NCBI GenBank assembly: GCA_009692585.1 | Contig: SHYX01000033.1 | Coordinates: 1 to 55,882, forward strand | Direction of reading: 5' to 3' | Length of the DNA stretch: 55,882 nt | From: Myxococcales bacterium | GTDB taxonomy: Bacteria; Myxococcota; UBA796; SXON01 | Part shown: positions 8,718 through 18,650 of the stretch, piece after piece | Layout of the letters: each line of letters starts with the position of its first letter | Numbering within the stretch: the stretch's first letter is position 1 | Program-made: the position numbers and the translations under genes | The notes under the pieces: generated by a model | Told to the model about the DNA's origin: nothing | Databases searched by the model: none | What the model saw: only the letters and a program-made list of their open reading frames with translations

Positions 8718-11300
8718 GTGACCCTTCGACCCTGGCGCCCCGCCCCCCTCTTGTTCCTGCTGTGCGGTGCGTGCGCCGGCGGCGGGGGCGCCGGCATCCC
8801 GGGCGGCGGGGTCGTCGTCAACGGCGACACCTACGAAGCACGGGCGTTGGCCGCCTGGAGGGAAGCCGTCGACGTACGCTTCGCTTCTCCGCTCACCGCG
8901 CAGGGCGTCAAGCTCGACAAGGGGATGGACGGGGTGGTCGCGGCGCTCAAGTCCAAGGTGGCCGTGGACGTGCCCGAGGCCGTTCGCGGGCTGCCCGAGG
9001 GCACCGAGACGGTCGATCTGCGCGACCCCCGCTTCCGTGAAGCGCTGTTGGGCACCGACGAGAACGCGCTCGCGGACGCCCTCCGCGACGCCGGCGCCAA
9101 GCTCCTGGTGGTGCATCGCAACATCGCCCCGTCGTTCGACCGTGACCGGCACATCCTGTCGCGACTTTACCACCACGGACATCTCGACCGGTTCCAACTC
9201 CACCGTGTCGAAGACGGCGTCTTCGTGTACCTGGTGCCCGACAAGCCGCTGACCTTCGAGCCCGCCCTGGCCGACGCCGCCACCCGTTGGTTGCGACGTA
9301 AGCTCTCGGGTGAGGTGGGGCTGCCACCATTTTTGCCCGTCAAGGCCGATCGCGGTGCCTGGACGCTGGTGACGAGCATCCGCGGCCAGGGCCGGGAGCT
9401 GGCCTTCTCACTCGCCGAGGGCGAGACCCTGGACCTGGCGCTGGAAGAAACCGCCGACGACCTTGAGACGCGCCACCGCCGGCACACCGAGCTGCTCGGC
9501 TTTCCTCCCCTGTCTCAGCACATCAAGGACCTGACCATCGAGATGCGTCGGGTCAAGGAACGCGCGTACGTGGTCCCGCGGTCCGAGGCGGCGCTGGCCA
9601 GTTTCTGGGAGATGGGCCTGGACGGCGCCATCCTGTTGGACAAGCTCGGGGACAAAAAACAGTCGGCCGTCTATCCGGGGGCGGTGTCGGTCTCGCGGGG
9701 GCTCACCACCGCCGAAGAGTTCTTGCGGAACGCGGCTTTCGACATGCGCTGGGACAGCTTCAAGCCCTGGCGCGATGAGGGCGAGACGACGCTGGAGCTG
9801 ATCCGCACCCTGGACTACCGCGAGGTGCCCGACGGCTCGGTGGTGGCGATGTACCGCGGCACCACCCAGATGCCCCTGGACGCCGTGTCGCTCCCCATCG
9901 TCAAGTCAGCGATCATTTATGCCGGCGAATGGTGGCTGGCGAATCTGCAACCCGACGGAACCGTCACCTACAAATTCTGGCCCGAGGAGAACCGCTACTC
10001 CGACGAATACAACCACGTGCGCCACGAGCTGGCGACGTGGAACCTGTGGCAGGCGTGGACGCTCGATCCGCGGCCGGAGTTCATGGAAGGAGCGATTCGT
10101 GCCCAGGACTGGACACTTCGTGCGCTGGTGGAGCGCGACGGCACCAACTTGGAGCCGTGGGAGAAGGAGCTCGTGGACGCGTCCCCACTCAAGGAAGAAA
10201 TCTATCGCGACGGGATGGCCTACCTCACCTACGCTCAGAACACCAAGCTCGGCAGCGCCGTCGTTGGCCTGTTCGGCATGGTCGAGGTCGCCCGGGCGAC
10301 GGGTGACCACTCCAACGACGAGCTGATGCGCAAGCTCGGTCGTTATGTGATGATGTCACAGCTCCCCGCGGGCAATTTTCGGCCCTACCACGTGCCGCCC
10401 GATCACCCCTATCGCCACGAGAAGAACGACATCGTCCCTGGCGAAGCCGCCTTGTCGCTGGTGTACCTCTACGAGTACTTCCAGGATCCGCAGTACCTCA
10501 AGCCGCTGGAGAGCTTCTTCGAGTATTACAAGCCGTGGTTCAAGACGCGGGCCGAGAAGAAGAACCTCCGCGCCCCGTGGCCGGTGTACCTCTATGACAA
10601 CACCACCCGTCTGGACTTGGTTCAGTTCGGCCCGTGGACGGTGATGGCTGCCAACGCCTACACCCGCGCGCGCCCCGATCGCGAGGACGTCGTGGATTTC
10701 GGGTTGGAGGTCGCGCGCTGGATGGTGGAGTCCTACGAGTTCACCACCGAGCGCGCTCCGTTCCCCGACTACGTGGGCGGATACTACAAGTTCGAGGGTG
10801 AGCTACCCGCCATGCAGGCCTTCTGCTACGGCGAAGGCACCGCCGCCGCCTACCAGATGGCGCTACGCAAGCGCCCCGAGCAGGCGGCCTGGTTTGAAAA
10901 AGCCACACGGGAGACCGTGCGCATCGGCATCCAGATGCAGCACGATCGGTTGGACTCCTTCTACTACCCACGCCCCGAGCTGGTCGAAGGGGGTGTGCGC
11001 TACGCCCTGAACGAGCCCAAGGTGCGCCAGGACTACACCTACCACGCACAATCCACGTTCTACCAGTGGTACATCGCCGCCAAGGACGACCTGACCCTCC
11101 CCGAGAGCGTTCACGCCGAGCCCAGCGCCGGGCAACGGCGCTTCCTCAAGCTGCTGGACATGCCCGGTTTCCGCGATCCGGGCGCCCCCTACCGGACCAG
11201 TCTGCCCAGGGCCGAAGCCGGGGCGGCCAAGCAGGGCCCGGGCGTGAAGGGCGCCTTCCGCGACGTCCCGATGATGGGCGGCGAGGAGGAGGGAGAGTAG
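8718..11300 (+). CDS. large lipoprotein with C-terminal alpha/alpha-toroid-like domain
   Basis: An 860-aa protein. The GTG start is chosen because it gives a lipoprotein leader (VTLRPWRPAPLLFLLCGAC). Residues about 35-210 are an unknown N-terminal domain. A middle part (about 210-390) has a faint resemblance to AMMECR1-like domains (LDGAILLDKLG, then a TAEEFLRNAAFDMRW stretch); this is weak. The C-terminal half has the rhythm of an (alpha/alpha)6 toroid as in glycan epimerases and unsaturated glucuronyl hydrolases: TKLGSAVVGLFGMVEVARAT, QLPAGNFRPYHVPP and PGEAALSLVYLYEYFQDPQY. It may act on a surface polysaccharide, but no catalytic residue can be assigned. The next gene is 44 bases away and unrelated. 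Confidence 0.65.
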   Translation: MTLRPWRPAPLLFLLCGACAGGGGAGIPGGGVVVNGDTYEARALAAWREAVDVRFASPLTAQGVKLDKGMDGVVAALKSKVAVDVPEAVRGLPEGTETVDLRDPRFREALLGTDENALADALRDAGAKLLVVHRNIAPSFDRDRHILSRLYHHGHLDRFQLHRVEDGVFVYLVPDKPLTFEPALADAATRWLRRKLSGEVGLPPFLPVKADRGAWTLVTSIRGQGRELAFSLAEGETLDLALEETADDLETRHRRHTELLGFPPLSQHIKDLTIEMRRVKERAYVVPRSEAALASFWEMGLDGAILLDKLGDKKQSAVYPGAVSVSRGLTTAEEFLRNAAFDMRWDSFKPWRDEGETTLELIRTLDYREVPDGSVVAMYRGTTQMPLDAVSLPIVKSAIIYAGEWWLANLQPDGTVTYKFWPEENRYSDEYNHVRHELATWNLWQAWTLDPRPEFMEGAIRAQDWTLRALVERDGTNLEPWEKELVDASPLKEEIYRDGMAYLTYAQNTKLGSAVVGLFGMVEVARATGDHSNDELMRKLGRYVMMSQLPAGNFRPYHVPPDHPYRHEKNDIVPGEAALSLVYLYEYFQDPQYLKPLESFFEYYKPWFKTRAEKKNLRAPWPVYLYDNTTRLDLVQFGPWTVMAANAYTRARPDREDVVDFGLEVARWMVESYEFTTERAPFPDYVGGYYKFEGELPAMQAFCYGEGTAAAYQMALRKRPEQAAWFEKATRETVRIGIQMQHDRLDSFYYPRPELVEGGVRYALNEPKVRQDYTYHAQSTFYQWYIAAKDDLTLPESVHAEPSAGQRRFLKLLDMPGFRDPGAPYRTSLPRAEAGAAKQGPGVKGAFRDVPMMGGEEEGE

Positions 11301-11344
11301 GGTCGCGCCCCACGCCGAGCGCCCCATCCCGATACGCTCCCCCC

Positions 11345-14300
11345 GTGCAGCTCGCGCTCTCCTTCCGCCGTCGCACCGTGCTCGCCGGCGCGGGCGCCCG
11401 CGCCACCGAGGACGCGCTGATCGAGGCGCTCGCGCGGCTCCGCGACGAAGCCCGTCGCGACCCACGCATCCTCGCGCGGCCGGTGCGCATCGTCGTGCCG
11501 TCGCGCAGCCTGCGCCTGCACCTCGGGGCCACGCTCCCGCGGCGGCTGGGCAGCGCGCTGGTGGGCGTACGCATCCAGACCCTGCACGGGCTGGCGTTGG
11601 AGCTCTTGGAGGCGGAGCTGCCGGGCGCACGCCAGGGGGGCGCCCTCCAGGACGCGTTCGCGCTGCGGCTCGCCCGGCAGACCGACGCCCTGCGCCCACT
11701 GGCCGACGCCTACGTCGACGGCCACCAGGGGATCGTCGAGGCGGTGCGGCAGCTCCTCGACGCCGGGCTGGTGGCGGAGCACGTCGAGATCGCCGCCGAC
11801 TGTCTGGAAGGGGCCGAGCACATCGCCCCCGCCGAGCGCGATCGGGCGATCGCCGCGGTGCGGGTCGCGGCGGGAACCGAGCGGCTGCTCGACACCCTGG
11901 GATTATTGACGCCGGCGGCGGTGATGCGCAAAGCGGCAGAACTGCTCGTCCGCCTTGGCGCCGATGGTCTTCCCAGCCACACGCTGTTCCTGCACGGGTT
12001 TGCCGACGCCACGGGCGTGGCCGCCGACCTGCTGGAGCAGCTCGCCCGGGTGCCCGGCGCCATCGTGACCGTCGACCAGCCCCCCGATCCGGCAACCCCG
12101 GCGGTGGCCGACGCGGGCGTGCGCCTGAGCGCTCGCCTGCGCGAGAGGATGGTTCCAGCCGACGCCGAGCGTATCGAAGTCCAGGTCGCCCAGTCTCGGA
12201 TCGAGGTGTTCGCCGCGGAAGGCGACGGCGAGATGGCCGAGGTGGCCCGTCGTATCGGGGTGCTGCTCGATGACGGCGTCACGCCCGAGAGCATCGGCAT
12301 CGTCGCTCGCGACCTCGATGCCCGCGCCGCCAGCATCCGTCGCCACTTCGATCGCCACGCCATCCCCTACAGCGGCCTCGACGCCCACGCGCCCGACAGC
12401 CCCGCGGCGCGCTGGCGGTCCTTGCCCGACCTGTTGGTCGAGCGGGCGCGGCTGAGCGTCGACCGGTGGCTGGAGCTGCTCGGGGCGCTCGACGGTGAAC
12501 CGTTGGAGGGCCCCCGTCGGTCCAAGATGCGCCTGTGCCTGCGAGGAGCCGGCTGTACCCAGGTCGCCCATGTCGCGACACTCGATGCGGACGTCCTGCT
12601 CGCCGGCAAAGGCATTGTCGTGCTTCCGGGGGCGCTCGGACTTCACGAGGGCCGCGCGGTCCGGCCCAGCCTCGACGAGCGGTGGCTCCGCGCGACGATC
12701 GCCGCCGCGGCACAGTACGTGGCGTGGAGCGGCGGGCTCCCGGAAAAAGCGGCGCGCAGCCAGTGGGAAGCGCACGTCCTGACGCTGCTGGTGTTGCTGG
12801 GCCGGCCCGAGCGCGCCGAGAGCCTCGCCGCGATCGCCGAGGTCCCCGACCTGGAGCTGTACGCGCCCGAGTTCGCCATCCTGCTCACCGACACCCTTGA
12901 CGAGCAGGGTCGGTCGCGACTGGGCGGCAATGGCGGCGGCGTGCAGGTGTTGTCGGTGCGGGAGGCGCGAGCTCGGACCTTCGCTCACCTGTTCCTGGTG
13001 GGCCAGAACCGGCGGAGCGGAAGTCGTCGTGATGCGGTACTATCAGAGGAGGTCCGCAAGGCCCTGCGCGCCGTGCTGCCCGACCTGCCGGTGGCGCGCG
13101 ATCGTTTCGACGAAGACCGACTCCATTTCGCGTGGTTGTGCTCGGCGGCCCCGCGCGTGACCCTGTCCTGGCAGACCACCGACGCCCGCGGGAAGCTGCA
13201 GAGCCTCTCGCCGCTGGTCGAGCGCCTCAGGTGGGCAGGCGTGTGGAGCGTCGCCACGATCGCCGCCTCGGCCTGGTCAGCGCCGCTCGGTGCGCGCGCC
13301 GCACCGGCGGACCACGCCATCGTCGCGGGGCTGGCCGGCGGCGCCGCGTTCCTGGAACGCCCCCTTCGCGCCGCGCTCGTCGCGGCGGGAGTTCCCGGGG
13401 CCACTGCGGTCGCCAGGGCCCAACTCGCGGCGCTCGGGGAGTTCGACACCCGCGCGCCTACGCCCGGCCCCTACCTCGGCGCGGTCGGCGCCCCGGTGGT
13501 GGACGATCCCCGCCACCGCCCGCTCTACGTGTCCTTCGCGGAGCAGTACCTCCGCTGTCCCTGGAAGGGCTTCCTGGAGCGGCACCTCGGCGTGGAGCCC
13601 CTCCCGGACCCGCTCGAAGCGGTGCCGCAGGCCGACCAGCGGATCGTCGGAAACCTCGTCCACGCCGTGCTGGAACGGATCGCTCAGCGGACCCTCTCCG
13701 CGGGCTCACGCACCGTGGCCCACGCGCTGACCGCGACGCCCACCCTGCTGCCCTGGCCCGAGCCCGACGTGCTCACCGCGCTGGTGGCTCGCGAGGCCGC
13801 GACGATCCTGTCCGAGGAGGGCGTGCGCCTGCCTGGACTGGCCGAGCTGCTGGCGCGCCGGGTGCGGCCGATGATCGACGAGGCCCACCACATCGACTGG
13901 CGCCAGGGTCCCCCTGAGACCCTGGGAGCCGAGGTTGACGGCTGGTTTGACATCGACGGCAAGGAGGTTCGTTTCCGCGCCGATCGGGTCGACCGTCGCG
14001 CGCCCGACCTGGTGCTGACCGACTACAAGACCGGCAAGCCCCTGGCGGACCAGAAGGGAGCCGACGCTCGGCGGAACGCCTACGTGAAGGAGGTCGCGAA
14101 GGGCAACTCCCTGCAGGCGGCGGCCTACGCGGCCAGCGCGCCGGGCGCCGTGGGCCGGCTGGTGTACCTCCGGCCGGAGCTGGCGCCGGAGTTCAAATCG
14201 CTGGAGATCTGGGACACCGACCACGAGGCCCGGGAGGCGCTGCAAGGCGCCTTGGGCGCTGCGCTCGCGGGGGTCGCGGCGGGGGTGTTCTTCCCCCGAT

Positions 14301-14503
14301 TGAGCGAGCCGGACGACGACAAGGAGCCGCGCACCTGTCGCAGTTGCGAGGTCCGTGAGGCCTGCCTGCACGGCGACTCGACCGCGCGGGGCCGGCTGCG
14401 GGCGCGCGCGTCGATGCTGCGCACGGCCGAGCAGGCGGGCGCGGCGCTCTCGCCGGCCGATGCCGCCCAGAACGTCGTGTGGTGGCTGCCCGGGGGAAGG
14501 TGA
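11345..14503 (+). CDS. AddB/RecB-like nuclease with iron-sulfur cluster
   Basis: A 1052-aa member of the AddB family, partner of the helicase that follows. The GTG start (VQLALSFRRRTVLAG) is chosen because it sits just ahead of the first conserved strand; the frame is open further upstream only as a shadow. The C-terminal nuclease domain has the PD-(D/E)xK core (RFRADRVDRRAPDLVLTDYK) and four cysteines, C738 in YLRCPWKGF and C998, C1001 and C1007 in CRSCEVREAC, matching the 4Fe-4S staple of AddB. The N-terminal Walker A site is degenerate (LAGAGARATED in place of G-x-G-GKT), so ATP use is probably left to AddA. The complex would process double-strand breaks for recombination. Confidence 0.85.
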   Translation: MQLALSFRRRTVLAGAGARATEDALIEALARLRDEARRDPRILARPVRIVVPSRSLRLHLGATLPRRLGSALVGVRIQTLHGLALELLEAELPGARQGGALQDAFALRLARQTDALRPLADAYVDGHQGIVEAVRQLLDAGLVAEHVEIAADCLEGAEHIAPAERDRAIAAVRVAAGTERLLDTLGLLTPAAVMRKAAELLVRLGADGLPSHTLFLHGFADATGVAADLLEQLARVPGAIVTVDQPPDPATPAVADAGVRLSARLRERMVPADAERIEVQVAQSRIEVFAAEGDGEMAEVARRIGVLLDDGVTPESIGIVARDLDARAASIRRHFDRHAIPYSGLDAHAPDSPAARWRSLPDLLVERARLSVDRWLELLGALDGEPLEGPRRSKMRLCLRGAGCTQVAHVATLDADVLLAGKGIVVLPGALGLHEGRAVRPSLDERWLRATIAAAAQYVAWSGGLPEKAARSQWEAHVLTLLVLLGRPERAESLAAIAEVPDLELYAPEFAILLTDTLDEQGRSRLGGNGGGVQVLSVREARARTFAHLFLVGQNRRSGSRRDAVLSEEVRKALRAVLPDLPVARDRFDEDRLHFAWLCSAAPRVTLSWQTTDARGKLQSLSPLVERLRWAGVWSVATIAASAWSAPLGARAAPADHAIVAGLAGGAAFLERPLRAALVAAGVPGATAVARAQLAALGEFDTRAPTPGPYLGAVGAPVVDDPRHRPLYVSFAEQYLRCPWKGFLERHLGVEPLPDPLEAVPQADQRIVGNLVHAVLERIAQRTLSAGSRTVAHALTATPTLLPWPEPDVLTALVAREAATILSEEGVRLPGLAELLARRVRPMIDEAHHIDWRQGPPETLGAEVDGWFDIDGKEVRFRADRVDRRAPDLVLTDYKTGKPLADQKGADARRNAYVKEVAKGNSLQAAAYAASAPGAVGRLVYLRPELAPEFKSLEIWDTDHEAREALQGALGAALAGVAAGVFFPRLSEPDDDKEPRTCRSCEVREACLHGDSTARGRLRARASMLRTAEQAGAALSPADAAQNVVWWLPGGR

Positions 14504-14707
14504 AGGGGGCGCGGGCCACGTCGGTCAGCCGAGCGCGGCGGTCTTGCGTGCGGTCACGGCCATGGTCCGAGTGTAGGCCCGAACCGGAGGGTGGGCACCC
14601 ACGATGCTCCGGGCGCTTCACGGGGTGGTCGTCGCCTCCGGCGCCGTCTCGCCCTCCTCCACTCCCCCCAGAGCCCCGCCGCCCCCGCCGGCATAACGCT
14701 CGCCACC

Positions 14708-17700
14708 GTGCTGACGACCCCCGCCGCCCCCGCCAACCCCATCACCGACCTGGCCGCCCGCGAGGCGGCGCGGACGATCTTCGATCGGCCGCTGGTGGTC
14801 GAAGCGGGCGCGGGGACCGGCAAGACAACCACGCTCATCGCGCGCCTGTGTACGTGGTGCCTGGGACCGGGCTGGGAGCGCGCCGCCGCCGCCGCGCCGG
14901 GCAACACCGCCCCTGGCGACGTCGCCGCGCGCGTGCTCGAGGGCATCGTCGCCATCACCTTCACCGAGGCCGCCGCCGCCGAGATGGCGGCCAAGCTCGG
15001 GGAGGCGCTGGTCTCGGTCGCCGGCGGATCCGGCGTGGTCGGCATCGATGCGCTCCCGGTCGCGGAAGCCATGGCCGCCGAGCGCGCGCGGTTTCTGCTC
15101 GCCGCCGTCGATCGCCTTGCCGTCTCGACCATTCATGCCTGGTGCAGCCGGGTGCTGTCGATGGCCCCGGTGCAGGCCGGTCTTCACCCACAATTTCAGG
15201 TCGACGCCGACGGGACCCTGCTCGACGAGGTCGTCCACCAGGTCGTCGTGGACTGGTTCACCGAGGTCTTCGGCACCGCCGCGCCCGAGCGCGCTTCGCT
15301 GTTGGTGCTGGCGGATCGGGCCATCGGCTCGGAGGCCATCGCCCTGGCGCTCGGCCGGTTGGCGAGCCAGGCCACGCCTGCGGAGGTGCTGCGCGACGCC
15401 GCGCCCACGGCCGCGGAGTTGGCTGCGTTCTTCGTCCGAACGCGCGCCCTGTTGAGCCGGTGGCTCGCGGACGTCGAGCCGGGCTTCGCCGGCAGCGTGC
15501 TGCGCGCCGACGTCGCCCAGCGCCTGCTCGACGCCGTCAGGGCCGTCCACGTCGCGGCGTCCGCGGCGCCCTCCCGCGCCGCGCTGGAACGCTTGTGCGC
15601 CGCCGCCCAGGAGGTCAACGACGGCCAGCGGTCCACGCTCTCCAAGTGGAGCCGCGGACGCTTCACCGCCACCGAGGCTCGGCTCCTCAACGACAAGGTG
15701 CGCGCGACCGAAACCAACTCCGCCCTGCTCCTCGTGCACCTCGATCACCTCGGCAACATGGACCCGGTGCTCTTCGACGCCGCGCGCGACGTGCTCGCGC
15801 CGATGCTGACCAGGGTCGAGGCTGAACTGTCGCGGCGAGGCATCGTCACCTTCGACCAGCTGCTACGCCGGACGCGCGACCTGCTCGCCCATCACCCGCA
15901 GGTGCTCGCCCAACTGCGCGAGAGTCTCGATCTTCTCCATGTCGACGAGTTCCAGGACACCGACGGCCTCCAATGCGAGATCGTGGCGATGTTGGCCTTG
16001 GAGGGCGAGACCCGACCGGCGCTCTTCGTGGTCGGTGACCCCAAGCAGTCGATCTACGGCTGGCGCAGCGCCGATCTGGGCGCCTACCAGGCGTTCGTGG
16101 ACCGGGTCATGGCCGCCGGTGGCGAGCGGCTGAGCCTCGAGTACAACCGCCGCTCGGTGGCGCCGGTGCTGGAGGAGGTCGAGCGGGTGATCGGACCACT
16201 GATGCGCCCGCTTGCGGGGTTCCAGCCAGCCTTTCAGGCGCTGGTCTCCCATCGCGGCGCCGCCCCCGCCTTCCCGGGAGGCCGGGGCGCGGTCGAGTAT
16301 TGGATGTCCTGGGGGTGGAGTCCAACCGACGGCCTCGCGCTGCTGCCCGCGCAGATGACCGCCGAGATCGAGGCCAAGGCGATCGCCGCCGACCTCGTGG
16401 GTCTGCGCGCCGAGGGGCTCGGCTGGGGCGAGGTGGGCATCCTGATGCGCTCGGCCTCCGACCTCGACATCTACCTGGAGGCCCTGCGCGAGGCGGGAGT
16501 GCCCTACGTGGTGGAGCGTGATCGCAACTACTTCCGCCGCCGCGAGATCGTCGACGCGGCCGCCATCCTGCGCGCGGTGCTCGAGCCGACCGACACCCTG
16601 GCCCTGTTGGCCCTGTTTCGCTCCCCGGCGGTCGGCGTGCCCGACGCCGCCCTGCTGCCGTTGTGGAGCCGACAGCTTCCCGCCCGCATGACGGAGGTGC
16701 GCCGACGCTCGGACCTCGACGGTATCGAGCTCCTGGTGCGGGAGGCCGCCGCCGAGACCGCCGCGACCGGCGCCGGTGGGCTCACCACCGTGGCCGGCTG
16801 GCCCGACGCGCTCCTCGCGGCCATCGACGCGGTGGCCTGGCTGCGTGAGCACCACGAGGCCCTCCCCGCCGACCGCTTCGTCGAGGAGCTGCGGGCGCGC
16901 ATCCCGCTGGAGGCGGTGGCCTCCGGCCGGTACCTCGGCAGCTTCCGCGTCGCGAACCTCCATCGGTACCACACCGAACTGGTCGACGCCCTCGCCGACA
17001 GCGCCCGCGACCCGCAGAAAGTCCTCCGTGCCCTGCGTCGCGGGGTAAAAGGGAAGAGCGAGGGGGAAGAGGCCCGCCCCGAGTTCAAAGACGACGCTGT
17101 CCGCGTCATGACGGTGCACAAGGCCAAGGGACTGGAGTTCACCCACGTCTACGTCGTCCAGCTTCACAAGGAGCGTCGCGACAGCCGTAGCGAGTGGATT
17201 GACAACGCCGGCGAGGCCACGTCCGCGGTGCCGGTGGACGCCGGGCGGTGGGAGCTGAGGCTCTTCGGCGCCCGCTCCCTCGGCTACGACCGCGTCGCCA
17301 CGCGGGAGCAGATGGTCGACCGCCACGAGCGGCTGCGACTGCTGTACGTGGCCATGACGCGCGCCCGCGATCGCCTGGTGCTCCTTGGCAAATGGCCGAA
17401 GGAACCCGACCCGACGCCGACCGTGGAGCGGGCCAAGAGCCTGCTCGGTCTGGCCATCGGGCGGACTGGTGGTCATCCGACGCCGCAGCAGGTGGAGGCA
17501 GCGTCGGGACACCTCGACGGCGGAGACGCGCTGTGGCGACTTCCGGCGATGGTCGGAGCGTCGGCGCCCGGCGCGACTTCGATCCCCCGGCCCCCCGCTG
17601 TCGATCCGACGCCGCCTGATCTGGAGCGCCAACTCGCCCGCCGCGCCGAGCGCGTGGTGGAGGCGACGGAACGCATGGACCGCCCCACCAGCGCCCCGGC

Positions 17701-18337
17701 CTCCGACGCCGCCCACCGTGTCCTGGAGGAGAGCCACCGCCAGGTGGCGGCCGCGCTCGGGGACGCCGGCCCCGAGGCTGACCCGCGCGCCGCGACGACC
17801 ACCCCCGCGGTTCCCAGTCCCCTGCCGTCCGCCGTCGGCACCGCCGTGCACCGTGCGTTGGAGCTCATGGACCCCGCCGCCTCACCCGCGAGCGCCCTGC
17901 GGGACGCCGTCGCCGCCGCCGAGCCGGTGCTGGTGGCCTCGCTCCCCGACGACCTCCTCCCCGAGGGGCGCCGTCGCGCCGAGCGGCTCCTCGTTCGTTT
18001 CGTCGACGGCGAGTTGGGGGCCCACTTCCGCCGCCTGGGGCCGCACATCGTCGCGCGAGAGCTCCCGACGCTCGCCGCTCCCGGCGACGACTCCGGGCCG
18101 GTCGGCTTCTTCGCCGGGGCCATCGACCTCGTCCACCTCGATCCCGCGACCGGCGAGCTGGTGGTCGTCGACTACAAGACCGACAGCGTCCCCACCGAGG
18201 CCGCGTTGGAGGCGCGCGTCGCGGCCTACCGCCTCCAGGCCGCGCACTACGTCTCGGTGTTGCACTCGGCCCTGGGCCTGGACAAACCGCCGCGGATGGA
18301 GCTGTGGTTCCTCAGCCTCGACCGGCGCGTGGGGTAG
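14708..18337 (+). CDS. AddA/UvrD-type helicase-nuclease
   Basis: A 1209-aa SF1 helicase fused to a nuclease, pairing with the AddB-like protein upstream for DNA end resection. Visible motifs: Walker A AGAGTGKT (residues 33-40), motif Ia ITFTEAAAAEMA, Walker B HVDEFQDTDG, motif III VGDPKQSIYGWRSAD, motif V VMTVHKAKGLEF and motif VI LLYVAMTRARDR. The C-terminus has the RecB nuclease core (AGAIDLVHLD, then VVDYKTDS and YRLQAAHY). A GTG start is chosen just before the first motif; the frame is open earlier but without typical sequence. The 204-base gap after addB holds nothing recognised. Confidence 0.88.
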   Translation: MLTTPAAPANPITDLAAREAARTIFDRPLVVEAGAGTGKTTTLIARLCTWCLGPGWERAAAAAPGNTAPGDVAARVLEGIVAITFTEAAAAEMAAKLGEALVSVAGGSGVVGIDALPVAEAMAAERARFLLAAVDRLAVSTIHAWCSRVLSMAPVQAGLHPQFQVDADGTLLDEVVHQVVVDWFTEVFGTAAPERASLLVLADRAIGSEAIALALGRLASQATPAEVLRDAAPTAAELAAFFVRTRALLSRWLADVEPGFAGSVLRADVAQRLLDAVRAVHVAASAAPSRAALERLCAAAQEVNDGQRSTLSKWSRGRFTATEARLLNDKVRATETNSALLLVHLDHLGNMDPVLFDAARDVLAPMLTRVEAELSRRGIVTFDQLLRRTRDLLAHHPQVLAQLRESLDLLHVDEFQDTDGLQCEIVAMLALEGETRPALFVVGDPKQSIYGWRSADLGAYQAFVDRVMAAGGERLSLEYNRRSVAPVLEEVERVIGPLMRPLAGFQPAFQALVSHRGAAPAFPGGRGAVEYWMSWGWSPTDGLALLPAQMTAEIEAKAIAADLVGLRAEGLGWGEVGILMRSASDLDIYLEALREAGVPYVVERDRNYFRRREIVDAAAILRAVLEPTDTLALLALFRSPAVGVPDAALLPLWSRQLPARMTEVRRRSDLDGIELLVREAAAETAATGAGGLTTVAGWPDALLAAIDAVAWLREHHEALPADRFVEELRARIPLEAVASGRYLGSFRVANLHRYHTELVDALADSARDPQKVLRALRRGVKGKSEGEEARPEFKDDAVRVMTVHKAKGLEFTHVYVVQLHKERRDSRSEWIDNAGEATSAVPVDAGRWELRLFGARSLGYDRVATREQMVDRHERLRLLYVAMTRARDRLVLLGKWPKEPDPTPTVERAKSLLGLAIGRTGGHPTPQQVEAASGHLDGGDALWRLPAMVGASAPGATSIPRPPAVDPTPPDLERQLARRAERVVEATERMDRPTSAPASDAAHRVLEESHRQVAAALGDAGPEADPRAATTTPAVPSPLPSAVGTAVHRALELMDPAASPASALRDAVAAAEPVLVASLPDDLLPEGRRRAERLLVRFVDGELGAHFRRLGPHIVARELPTLAAPGDDSGPVGFFAGAIDLVHLDPATGELVVVDYKTDSVPTEAALEARVAAYRLQAAHYVSVLHSALGLDKPPRMELWFLSLDRRVG

Positions 18338-18575
18338 ACGCGCGCAGATCCGCGCGCTCCACCGCGTCGAAGTGTTCGTCCAAGTAGATCATGGCCACCG
18401 AGCCGGGAGGCAGGAGCATGCTGCCGTCTTCGCTGAGCAGGCCGCGGTCGCACTCGCGCCCGGCGCCGACGACGACGACGCGTTTGCGCACACCGTAGAC
18501 CTTCTCGCGAGAGTGTTTGGAGAGGCCGAAGCGGCTGACCTCTCCGCCGAGGGTGAAGACGAGGGCTCGGGCCAT
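18312..18575 (-). CDS. small conserved protein of unknown function
   Basis: An 87-aa protein. Its layout (MARALVFTLGGEVSRFGLSK, KVYGVRKRVVVV, then CDRGLLSEDGSMLLPPGSVA and YLDEHFDAVERADL) fits a family of small conserved bacterial proteins with a KLYG..E motif and a GDGRT-like turn, which I know only by pattern. Function is unknown. Its 3' end overlaps the end of the AddA gene by 26 bases in convergent orientation. It lies 75 bases downstream of the nucleotidyltransferase gene on the same strand. Confidence 0.55.
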   Translation of the reverse strand: MARALVFTLGGEVSRFGLSKHSREKVYGVRKRVVVVGAGRECDRGLLSEDGSMLLPPGSVAMIYLDEHFDAVERADLRASTPRAGRG

Positions 18576-18650
18576 TCGGGCAGGTATCCGGCTGCGGCTG
18601 GGGACTCCGCGCGTTGGTGCGGCCGAAATCGGACGAGGCGTTCCCCGCGG

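Noticed and set aside
15863..17851. A 662-aa minus-strand frame inside addA
   Set aside because: The plus strand carries all helicase motifs; this is a GC-driven shadow.
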